A stretch of 64,000 nucleotides of DNA, taken from positions 62,001 to 126,000 of the forward strand of contig NZ_JAJNRQ010000004.1 of assembly GCF_021083645.1 (NCBI RefSeq). Reading direction: 5' to 3'. Below the pieces are notes generated by a model. That model was given only the letters and a program-made list of their open reading frames with translations. It was not told the DNA's origin and made no database searches. A program made the translations under genes and the position numbers. Below are positions 57,374 through 64,000 of this stretch, piece after piece. The DNA comes from Schaalia sp. lx-260. Lineage in GTDB: Bacteria > Actinomycetota > Actinomycetes > Actinomycetales > Actinomycetaceae. Position 1 is the stretch's first letter. Every line of letters begins with the position of its first letter.

Positions 57374-58447
57374 TCAGTTCACATCCTCGGCAGACGCAAA
57401 GTTGTCGCGCACGTGAGGATTATCGAAAATATCCGCAAGCGCTTTGTAGCGTTCGCGTTGTTTTTCCGTCAATTCTGTAGGTATCTGGATACGTAAAATG
57501 ACAACAAGATCACCAACGGATTCCTTGGTTGTGACGCCGGCTCCGCTGATGGGTATTTCAGTTCCTGAGGAGGATCCTGCAGGCACTGTCACGGTATGCA
57601 TTGCGCCATCAAAATCAGGGACGGTAATTTCTGCTCCAAGTAAGGCTTCTGAAACTGTAACAGGAACTGTTATCTGCAGGTCATTTCCGTTGCGGGTATA
57701 GCGGGCATCGGGACGCACATGCACTGTGAGCAGTAGGTCGCCTGCAGTGCCGCCGTTGCGTCCTGCTTTTCCTTTTCCAGATAGCTTGAGTGTTTGGCCG
57801 TCTTTCACGCCTGCCGGTATGCGGGTGGATATGTGGCGCCCCCCCACTTTCATCCGCACGGTCGCACCTTCAAGGGATTGACGTAATGACAGTGTGGTTG
57901 TGGCTTTCAGGTTCTCACCACGAATAGGTTCTGGCCTGGGTTGTGTGTAGGAACCCGTTTGTGCACCAAAGGGCATTCCTTGACTAAAAGGGGTATTTCC
58001 CCCTGTTTGTCCTGCGAAAGACCCAAAATTTGTCCCATGTGAGCCGCTGGAAAAAAACGACTCAAATATGTTGCCGTAATCAGCACTGTTTGCACCAGAG
58101 TTACCGAATTGCGTCCGTGAACGCCCTGAGCCACCGAAAATAGAACCAAAAAGATCCTCAAAACCGGCTGCACCTGCCCCGCCTGGGCCTGCAGAAAAAC
58201 GCGCTCCTCCGCCGGCCATTGCTCGTAAGGCATCGTATTGCTGTCGTTGCTCTTTATCGGATAAAACGGCGTATGCTTCACCGATTTCTTTGAAACGTTC
58301 TTCGGCTTTTGTATCACCTGGATTTTGGTCAGGATGCCAGGTGCGCGCAAGTTTACGGTATGCCTTTTTAATGGCAGCAGCGTCAGCGTCTTTCGCTACA
58401 CCTAAAATCGAGTAGAAATCTTTATTCAACCAATCTTGACCACCCAC
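57374..58447 (-). CDS. dnaJ: DnaJ-type chaperone without zinc finger (CbpA-like)
   Basis: 357 residues. The J domain (about 9-75) has the HPD motif in [12 protein letters not shown] Gly/Phe-rich region (about 80-165) is followed by the two beta-sandwich substrate-binding domains and a C-terminal dimerisation helix. There is no cysteine anywhere, so the CxxCxGxG zinc finger of classical DnaJ is missing and this is a type-II (CbpA-like) J protein. As the only J gene of this operon it is the likely DnaK partner. The GTG at 58447 has AGGAGG about nine bases upstream. Confidence 0.93.
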   Translation of the reverse strand: MGGQDWLNKDFYSILGVAKDADAAAIKKAYRKLARTWHPDQNPGDTKAEERFKEIGEAYAVLSDKEQRQQYDALRAMAGGGARFSAGPGGAGAAGFEDLFGSIFGGSGRSRTQFGNSGANSADYGNIFESFFSSGSHGTNFGSFAGQTGGNTPFSQGMPFGAQTGSYTQPRPEPIRGENLKATTTLSLRQSLEGATVRMKVGGRHISTRIPAGVKDGQTLKLSGKGKAGRNGGTAGDLLLTVHVRPDARYTRNGNDLQITVPVTVSEALLGAEITVPDFDGAMHTVTVPAGSSSGTEIPISGAGVTTKESVGDLVVILRIQIPTELTEKQRERYKALADIFDNPHVRDNFASAEDVN

Positions 58448-58553
58448 TGCACGTCACCTCCTGAGTAGTGTTTTGTTACTGAACCTTTTGTAATCGCGCA
58501 TATCCGCACGAGGCGGATAAATATTCCCTTGCTCTCGTGTCGAAAACGGGGTT

Positions 58554-59198
58554 CTACTGCGGGTTATCAACAAGGACTTTAACTGGGCGCAGCACTTTTT
58601 CGCCGTGTCGGTATCCTGGTTGAAGTACCTGAGCAACAACAGGGTGATCTACTGCGTCATTTGTTTGGGCCATCAAGGCTTCGTGTACGAGGGGGTCAAA
58701 GTCATCCCCAACTTGTCCGAAACGTTCAACATGGAAACGCGCAGAAAGGGTTTCCTCTAATTTTGCAGCGATAGCGGCAAAAGGCCCTTCAACAAGGTCA
58801 CCAGCTTCACGAGCAGCATGAATATCATCAAGGACAGGTATGAGCGCTTCGATAACATCCGCTTTCCCGTTTTCACGTGTCTGACCTGCGGATTCCTTTG
58901 AGCGCCGAACATAGCCAGCATATTCCTGATCGAGGTTGTAGAGGGAAGCATGAGCGCGGGCAAGCTGGTCTTCAAGATCCGAAATTTGCGCTAACGCTGA
59001 GCTTAGCTCGCTGTCTTCCACACGTTCCTCGAACTCTGACATGTCCACCGTGTCCGCATTTTCTGCTGGTGAAGTTGCAGCGTCAGTTTCATCTAAGGGG
59101 AACGAAAAGTGATCTTCTCCCATAGAAATATCCTGGTCAGGTAGTGCGTCCTCCTCGTGTTTTTGAGGTTGCGCATCGTGTGGCACCTGTTCAGTCAC
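58554..59198 (-). CDS. grpE: Nucleotide exchange factor GrpE
   Basis: Releases ADP from DnaK. 214 residues. An acidic, disordered N-terminal tail (about 1-60) is followed by a long dimerising coiled coil (SSALAQISDLEDQLARAHAS, about 65-105) and the C-terminal beta domain (VERFGQVGDDFDPLVHEALM and VAQVLQPGYRHGEKVLRPVKV). The start is GTG at 59198, with a GGTG motif about seven bases upstream. Separated from dnaK by about 180 bases that hold two stem-loops, and from dnaJ by about 100 bases. Confidence 0.94.
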   Translation of the reverse strand: MTEQVPHDAQPQKHEEDALPDQDISMGEDHFSFPLDETDAATSPAENADTVDMSEFEERVEDSELSSALAQISDLEDQLARAHASLYNLDQEYAGYVRRSKESAGQTRENGKADVIEALIPVLDDIHAAREAGDLVEGPFAAIAAKLEETLSARFHVERFGQVGDDFDPLVHEALMAQTNDAVDHPVVAQVLQPGYRHGEKVLRPVKVLVDNPQ

Positions 59199-59274
59199 GT
59201 TTATTCACCATCCTATTTGCCGTGTGAACTGTTATCGCGCAGTCTGACCTGCATATAACTCTGGTTATGTGTGA

Positions 59275-59319
59275 GGGACTGCTGTGTCCGTGAGTATCAC
59301 ACGTGGCACAGCAGTTCCC
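59275..59319. other. Stem-loop in the dnaK-grpE gap, proximal to grpE
   Basis: GGGACTGCTGTG pairs with CACAGCAG(T)TCCC with one bulge. On the plus strand TTTCTTTT follows, while on the coding strand no U-run does. A role in mRNA stability or processing between dnaK and grpE is possible. Confidence 0.55.
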
Positions 59320-59333
59320 TTTCTTTTCAGAGT

Positions 59334-59367
59334 ACCCCTACGTAACCACCGCAAGGCGAGTAGGGGT
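59334..59367. other. Stem-loop just downstream of dnaK
   Basis: ACCCCTAC and GTAGGGGT form an 8-bp stem with an 18-base loop that begins 10 bases past the dnaK stop. No U-run follows on the coding strand, which is compatible with partial termination or 3' protection that keeps dnaK levels above those of grpE. Confidence 0.5.
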
Positions 59368-59376
59368 GCAGCTGAT

Positions 59377-61227
59377 TCACTTATTTTCGTCTTCGTCCAC
59401 AACTTCGGCGTCGATGACTTCATCTTCAGCTTGAGCAGAAGCCCCCTCAGCTGCTGAAGCATTTTCTGCTGCTTGCTGTGCCTGGTAGATTTCTTGTCCA
59501 ATCTTCATACCAGATTCGTTGAGTTTATTCACCGCAGCTTTAACAGCTTCAATGTCGTCACCCTTGAGAGCTTCTTTCACAGCGTCCACGTCAGCTTGAA
59601 CCGTCGAACGGGTGTCTTCGCTGATCTTGTCGGCGTTGTCTTTCAGCAGTTTTTCCATGGAGTATGCGGCATGTTCAGCACCGTTACGGGTTTCAGCGTC
59701 TTCACGACGCTTCTTATCTTCGGCGGCGTGTTCTTCCGCTTCACGTACCATGCGATCAATGTCTTCCTTTGGCAAAGCGGAGCCGCCTGTAATAGTCACA
59801 GACTGTTCCTTACCTGTGCCGCGGTCCTTAGCGGAAACATGCACGATACCGTTTGCGTCAATGTCAAATGTGACTTCAATCTGCGGGACACCGCGTGGTG
59901 CTGGGGCAATACCGGATAGTTCAAAGGTGCCAAGCAGCTTGTTGTCTCGAGCAAATTCACGTTCACCTTGGTAAACCTGAATAAGTACGGAAGGTTGACC
60001 ATCTTGAGCAGTGGAGAATACTTCGGAGGCTTTGGTCGGGATCGCAGTGTTGCGATCAATGAGTTTCGTCATAAGGCCACCCTCGGTTTCAATGCCCAAG
60101 GAAAGCGGGGTCACGTCAATCAGGAGCACGTCTTTACGGTCACCCTTGATAACACCGGCTTGAAGCGCAGCGCCTACTGCGACAACTTCATCAGGATTAA
60201 CGCCCTTATTCGGTTCACGTCCGCCGGTTAGTTCTTTCACAACTTCAGTGACTGCTGGCATACGGGTTGAGCCACCAACGAGAACCACATGGTCGATGTC
60301 TGACACTTTAATTCCCGCGTCACGAATAACATCGTGGAATGGTTTCTTGGTGCGGTCAATGAGGTCCGCAGTCATTTCTTCAAATTTGGCGCGAGTGAGT
60401 GATTCATCCAAGTGAATTGGGCCGTCAGCCGTCATTGACAAGTATTGCAGTGAAATATTTGTGCTGGTTGCGCTGGACAATTCTTTCTTTGCTTGTTCAG
60501 CTGCTTCTTTCAAGCGTTGCAGGGCCACAGGGTCCTTGGATAGGTCTGCACCTGTCTTGGTTTTCACCTGCTGAATCAGCCAGTCAACAATGCGTTGATC
60601 CCAGTCGTCGCCGCCCAGTCGGTTGTCACCGGCAGTGGCGCGTACCTGAATTGTGGAGAATCCGTCGTCATCCTTACCGATTTCCAGTAGGGATACGTCG
60701 AATGTGCCGCCACCTAAGTCGAAAACAAGGATTAATTCGTCCTCTTTGCCTTTTTCGAGTCCGTAGGCAAGGGCTGCTGCGGTTGGTTCGTTAACGATAC
60801 GCTGCACGTTCAGGCCGGCGATCTGACCTGCGTCCTTTGTGGCCTGACGCTGCGCATCGTTGAAGTATGCAGGAACAGTGATGACAGCGTCAGTAACGGC
60901 TTCACCGAGGTATTCTTCTGCGTCTCGTTTGAGTTTGGTGAGGATACGGGCAGAAATTTCCTGCGGGGTGTATGCCTTATCGTCGATGCTGACAGTCCAG
61001 TCTGTGCCGATGTGGCGCTTTACTGATGAAATTGTGCGGTCAACATTTGTCACGGCTTGTCGTTTAGCGATTTCACCTACGAGGACTTCACCTGTTTTCG
61101 AGAAGGCGACAACTGAGGGCGTGGTGCGCATACCTTCAGCGTTTGCAATGATGGTGGGTTCGCCACCTTCTAGGACGGCGATAGCAGAGTTTGTGGTTCC
61201 AAGATCGATGCCTACTGCACGTGACAT
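59377..61227 (-). CDS. dnaK: Chaperone DnaK (Hsp70)
   Basis: 616 residues. The actin-like ATPase domain starts [18 protein letters not shown], with [16 protein letters not shown] near 170 and [12 protein letters not shown] near 310. The hydrophobic linker ([15 protein letters not shown]) leads to the substrate-binding beta domain and helical lid, ending in an acidic tail. The ATG at 61227 has AAAGGAAC five bases upstream; the longer frame adds 21 unrelated residues. First gene of dnaK-grpE-dnaJ-hspR. Two HAIR operators lie 70-155 bases upstream, so HspR repression is well supported. Confidence 0.98.
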   Translation of the reverse strand: MSRAVGIDLGTTNSAIAVLEGGEPTIIANAEGMRTTPSVVAFSKTGEVLVGEIAKRQAVTNVDRTISSVKRHIGTDWTVSIDDKAYTPQEISARILTKLKRDAEEYLGEAVTDAVITVPAYFNDAQRQATKDAGQIAGLNVQRIVNEPTAAALAYGLEKGKEDELILVFDLGGGTFDVSLLEIGKDDDGFSTIQVRATAGDNRLGGDDWDQRIVDWLIQQVKTKTGADLSKDPVALQRLKEAAEQAKKELSSATSTNISLQYLSMTADGPIHLDESLTRAKFEEMTADLIDRTKKPFHDVIRDAGIKVSDIDHVVLVGGSTRMPAVTEVVKELTGGREPNKGVNPDEVVAVGAALQAGVIKGDRKDVLLIDVTPLSLGIETEGGLMTKLIDRNTAIPTKASEVFSTAQDGQPSVLIQVYQGEREFARDNKLLGTFELSGIAPAPRGVPQIEVTFDIDANGIVHVSAKDRGTGKEQSVTITGGSALPKEDIDRMVREAEEHAAEDKKRREDAETRNGAEHAAYSMEKLLKDNADKISEDTRSTVQADVDAVKEALKGDDIEAVKAAVNKLNESGMKIGQEIYQAQQAAENASAAEGASAQAEDEVIDAEVVDEDENK

Positions 61228-61295
61228 TGAAGTTCCTTTCGTCTTGCCTGGTATTCCAGTCAATTCGGCGGGTAAGTGTAAGACACTCACTCATT

Positions 61296-61316
61296 CTTGA
61301 GTCTGATGGACTCAAT
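61296..61316. promoter_or_regulatory. HAIR operator 1 of the dnaK operon
   Basis: CTTGAGT-N7-ACTCAAT differs from the HspR consensus CTTGAGT-N7-ACTCAAG only in the last base. It lies about 70 bases before the dnaK start codon. Confidence 0.9.
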
Positions 61317-61355
61317 TTTAGATGTCCCGCTTTGTGTCCGCAAGTTGAAAACCTC

Positions 61356-61382
61356 AAAGTTGAGCCTAGTGGACTCAACTTT
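61356..61382. promoter_or_regulatory. HAIR operator 2 of the dnaK operon
   Basis: AAAGTTGAGC-N7-ACTCAACTTT is a near-perfect inverted repeat of the HAIR type, 60 bases from operator 1 and similar to the clpB site in both arms and spacer. A further half-site (TTGAGTCAA) lies close to 61390. Confidence 0.88.
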
Positions 61383-61549
61383 ATTTCTCTTTGAGTCAAT
61401 CACCTGACGTATGACCTGCACTTTTGCTCCCTCAACACACCCATAAAATCCCGCATCAAACTAGCGGTAACCGTCAAAAAGCACCCATTAGCACTTTCTC
61501 ACACAAAATAACTTCACAGCTCCGCAGCAAATATGACACGATCACAGGT

Positions 61550-62821
61550 ATGCACTGTCCGCATTGGGAAGAACACACATGCACTTCTTGCACATATCTT
61601 GAAATCCCTATGCCCACCCAAATACGCGCAAAAGAAAAACGGGTACGGCAAACCCTTTCTGCACTCCCCTATGCTCAGACAATTACATGGCTTCCAAGCG
61701 CCACATCCGCGCACACAGGTTTCCGCACAAAAGCAAAACTCGTTGTCGGCGGCACACCACGCCGCCCAACTCTTGGCATACTCGGCCCTCATAAAAACAC
61801 TATTGACCTGCCCCAATGCCAGATTCAGCATCCAGCTATCACACAAGCAATTCCCGCCCTCAAACGTTTCATTCGCCTGGTCAAACTTCAGCCCTACAAC
61901 ATCACTCAAAGAAAAGGCGAACTGAAATATATCCACCTGATCGTCGGCACCCACGATCAACTCATGATCCGTTTTGTCTTGCGCAGCCGCGACATGGTGA
62001 GCAATATACGGACAGCGTTGACCGAACTGCGCACACTCATTCCTCAAGCCACAGTTATCACAGCAAATATTCACCCCCAACACGCCGCCACCGTTGAAGG
62101 AACGGATGAAATTATCCTCACCCGCCTCACTGCTTTACCTCTCACCATTGGTGGGCTTGATTTATTCCTGAGTCCCGGCTCATTCGTCCAAACAAATACG
62201 GATATAGCAGGACAGTTGTACCAGCAAGTTCGCATGTGGGCGACACATCCTCTTCACGCATCCCACACTTCACATTCCGATGAGCCAACCAAAAAAACAC
62301 CTGCACATACGCCTCGCACACTATGGGATTTGTACTGTGGGATCGGCGGCTTTGCCCTTCACTGCGCATACGCCGGAATTGAACATGTCACCGGAATTGA
62401 ACTGTCACGTGAGGCTATACAATCCGCACGCTTGGCGGCACGCACAGCAGGTTTTGGACGAACACGCAGTAATTTCATTACCGCTGATGCGACACAATGG
62501 GCACTTACCCAAGAAAAGGCGATATATCCGGATGTATTGATCGTTAATCCTCCTCGACGAGGAATCGGTCCCGAACTGTCACAGTGGATTAATTCCAGTG
62601 AAATTCAGCGAGTCATTTATTCTTCATGCAACCCCGAAACTTTGGCAAAAGACCTGCATAATATGCCAAATTATCAGGTTGATTCTGGCCGTATTTTTGA
62701 CATGTTCCCCCACACAAATCATGTTGAGACAGCATGTGTGCTGTCACGACGTTCATCATTACAGGTGACAAACACAGAAACTACTACCGAGGAAAAGAAA
62801 TGTTTGATGTCACTCGCTTAG
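61550..62821 (+). CDS. rlmC: 23S rRNA (uracil(747)-C5)-methyltransferase RlmC
   Basis: The ATG at 61550 gives a 423-residue protein whose sequence follows E. coli RlmC closely. A cysteine cluster CPHWEEHTCTSC together with a later Cys in LPQCQ ligates the Fe-S cluster. GFRTKAKLVVGG and QRKGELKYIHL follow. The SAM-binding DLYCGIGGFALHCA, the NPPRRGIG motif and the catalytic Cys in VIYSSCNPETLAKD complete the fold. The final 25 residues extend past the usual end and overlap the next gene by 22 bases. The longer upstream frame is unrelated and rejected. Divergent from dnaK. Confidence 0.93.
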   Translation: MHCPHWEEHTCTSCTYLEIPMPTQIRAKEKRVRQTLSALPYAQTITWLPSATSAHTGFRTKAKLVVGGTPRRPTLGILGPHKNTIDLPQCQIQHPAITQAIPALKRFIRLVKLQPYNITQRKGELKYIHLIVGTHDQLMIRFVLRSRDMVSNIRTALTELRTLIPQATVITANIHPQHAATVEGTDEIILTRLTALPLTIGGLDLFLSPGSFVQTNTDIAGQLYQQVRMWATHPLHASHTSHSDEPTKKTPAHTPRTLWDLYCGIGGFALHCAYAGIEHVTGIELSREAIQSARLAARTAGFGRTRSNFITADATQWALTQEKAIYPDVLIVNPPRRGIGPELSQWINSSEIQRVIYSSCNPETLAKDLHNMPNYQVDSGRIFDMFPHTNHVETACVLSRRSSLQVTNTETTTEEKKCLMSLA

Positions 62822-63405
62822 AGTGGATCAGGGAACCTAGCAAGTACCACATAAGTCCTGAACGTATTGAAATTACTACTCTTGCGCACACAGATTTATG
62901 GCAGCGCACGTACTATCACTTCAGAAATGACAACGCGCCCGTATTGCAAATGAAAACATCGGAAAAATATTTTTCATTTGTCGTTCAGACTCATTTTGAC
63001 ACTCAGCATCGTTTCGACCAATGCGGCGTCGTTATGTACTTGGACAGCGAGAACTGGATCAAAGGCTCCATAGAATACGAAAATGAGGATTTTCAACATC
63101 TTGGCAGTGTTGTCACTAATCATGGGTACTCAGATTGGGCAACCACAGCGATTGATGCTTCTGTGAAATCCATGTGGTACCGCTTAAGTCGCAGGGAACA
63201 GGATTTTTGTATTGAATGTTCCGTTGACGGTATTACCTTCACACAGATGAGGATATGTCACATGTGGGAAGCACAGGATGAAATTTCCTTTGGAATCTAC
63301 GCGTGTAGCCCTGAAGATTCTTCTTTCACAGCGACTTTTACGCACATGGATATAACCGAATGTCGCTGGCTTGCACATGACGGGCAGCAACCCGACAAGG
63401 AATAA
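62800..63405 (+). CDS. DUF1349 domain protein
   Basis: 201 residues with the all-beta jelly-roll pattern of DUF1349/YesU-like proteins: FSFVVQTHFDTQHRFDQCGVVMYLDSENWIKGSIEYEN followed by DWATTAIDA and a late FGIYACSPEDSSFTATFTHM. These proteins are related to concanavalin-like lectin folds and often occur in carbohydrate loci; their function is unknown. GAGGAAAAGAA precedes the ATG at 62800, and the first codons overlap rlmC by 22 bases, so translation is coupled. No sugar gene is nearby. Confidence 0.88.
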   Translation: MFDVTRLEWIREPSKYHISPERIEITTLAHTDLWQRTYYHFRNDNAPVLQMKTSEKYFSFVVQTHFDTQHRFDQCGVVMYLDSENWIKGSIEYENEDFQHLGSVVTNHGYSDWATTAIDASVKSMWYRLSRREQDFCIECSVDGITFTQMRICHMWEAQDEISFGIYACSPEDSSFTATFTHMDITECRWLAHDGQQPDKE

Positions 63406-63734
63406 GCTTCGTGCACCTACTGGATTGCACGGACGCTCAGCGCCTAGTGTCACGCCAAAACACCCCACATTCAGCGTATTGACCGTATGTTTCTTGAATG
63501 TACGATCGTTAATTCACAGGTTCTACATGGGATTTTCGTAGGCTGTCACTGCGTCAGCAGGGTGTGTTATTCACGGCTGACATATCCAGCCGCCTGTATC
63601 AGTAAATTTCATCGTTTACTGGCTCTGTTATATACAGCCTACATACGCTGTTATATACGAGATTCTCGTAAACCGAATGTGACCTCTAACGAATGGGCAG
63701 ATACTTTCACAGGTTATTCATAGTTACGTCATAA
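63406..63734. other. Gene-free stretch before the GtrA-like gene
   Basis: About 330 bases without a credible gene; the one long plus-strand frame has an unlikely, cysteine-rich product. TGTTATATAC occurs twice near 63630-63660, 22 bases apart. Nothing else is recognised. Confidence 0.45.
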
Positions 63735-64000
63735 ATGGCACATAAAAGCGCTGCGCACACTCAAAGTATGCAAAAAACAACGGGTATTCACAGCATATGC
63801 GTCAGCGCACAAACAGTGGTGCATCGTATCGCTCGACCTGTGCGCTACCTGGCTTCATCGTTGTCATCGACGGCTGCCGAATACACTATTTTGCTTACCT
63901 TGAATGCAATAACAGGTGGGGTTTTCGTGCCGGTAGTCATTGCACGGACTATTTCGTGCACAATTAATTACCTGATGAATAGGAAAGTTTTTACCTCGCA
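63735..64000 (+). CDS. GtrA-like membrane protein, 3' end cut by the window
   Basis: An open frame runs from ATG 63735, or alternatively ATG 63768, to the window edge. After a polar start, two hydrophobic segments are visible. The second carries ARTISCTINYLMNRKVF, matching the conserved region of the first half of GtrA-like (PF04138-type) four-helix proteins. These move lipid-linked sugars across membranes or accompany cell-wall glycosyltransferases. Only about 85 residues are present; the rest lies outside. The start choice is uncertain because no ribosome-binding site is seen. Confidence 0.75.
   Translation, partial: MAHKSAAHTQSMQKTTGIHSICVSAQTVVHRIARPVRYLASSLSSTAAEYTILLTLNAITGGVFVPVVIARTISCTINYLMNRKVFTS

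Noticed and set aside
63487-63723. A 78-residue plus-strand frame before the GtrA-like gene
   Set aside because: The product is cysteine-rich without domain or signal, there is no ribosome-binding site, and the sequence looks intergenic.

Overview
The window reads as a chromosomal segment of an actinobacterium (Actinomycetota), most likely a moderate-GC member of the Actinomycetaceae or a close relative. The evidence is the combination of CarD, Lsr2, HspR with HAIR operators, a DUF3180 protein beside the folate genes, the 32-residue bS22 ribosomal protein next to a BldC-like helix-turn-helix gene, the double ClpB/ClpC complement, and the actinobacterial order ppa / dacB / DUF2342-like / tilS / hpt / ftsH / folE / folP / folBK / DUF3180. 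The assignment below class level is inference. I found no tRNA, rRNA, CRISPR array, transposase or prophage. Most genes lie on the minus strand, with plus-strand islands at ispF, marR, ktrBA-radA-disA, ppa, a hydrolase, a large FAD/Fe-S oxidoreductase and rlmC.

Layout. 0.1-10.3 kb: clpB, a small membrane gene between two copies of a 56-bp hairpin repeat, asnB carrying a C-terminal F420-0:glutamate-ligase-like domain, a membrane protein and clpC. 10.5-15.7 kb: dtd, ygfZ, a nitrobindin-like gene, a membrane protein, a cloverleaf-like structured element, and purA. 15.8-26.6 kb: a ribbon-helix-helix/SPFH pair, rlmB, cysS, thrC, ispF, an Atg22-like MFS transporter, carD-ispD, gpmA and lsr2. 26.6-29.5 kb: an AT-rich stretch, a MarR regulator, a proteobacterial-looking ferrochelatase, bS22 and the BldC-like protein. 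29.7-34.4 kb: ktrB, ktrA, radA, disA, which links potassium uptake to c-di-AMP synthesis. 34.5-46.4 kb: the folate/ftsH/tilS/dacB cluster with ppa divergent. 46.5-56.5 kb: a secreted NlpC/P60 endopeptidase, an alpha/beta hydrolase, a possible nuclease/RAMA-like protein, an FAD/Fe-S oxidoreductase and ppdK. 56.8-61.4 kb: the heat-shock operon dnaK-grpE-dnaJ-hspR behind two HAIR operators. 61.5-64.0 kb: rlmC, a DUF1349 protein and the start of a GtrA-like gene cut by the window edge.

How the genes connect. HspR is encoded here, and its operators sit in front of both dnaK (two) and clpB (one), so chaperone and disaggregase form one circuit. GTP cyclohydrolase I, dihydropteroate synthase and the FolB-FolK fusion give most of the folate pathway in overlapping reading frames behind ftsH. 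IspD and IspF are two MEP-pathway steps. Many genes have a TANNNT -10-like hexamer exactly six bases before the start codon, which suggests frequent leaderless transcription.

The best candidates for something undescribed are the AsnB/CofE-like fusion, the cloverleaf-like RNA element near 14.15-14.23 kb, the paired 56-bp hairpin repeat, the ferrochelatase of foreign type, and the metalloprotease-family protein that has lost its zinc-binding motif.
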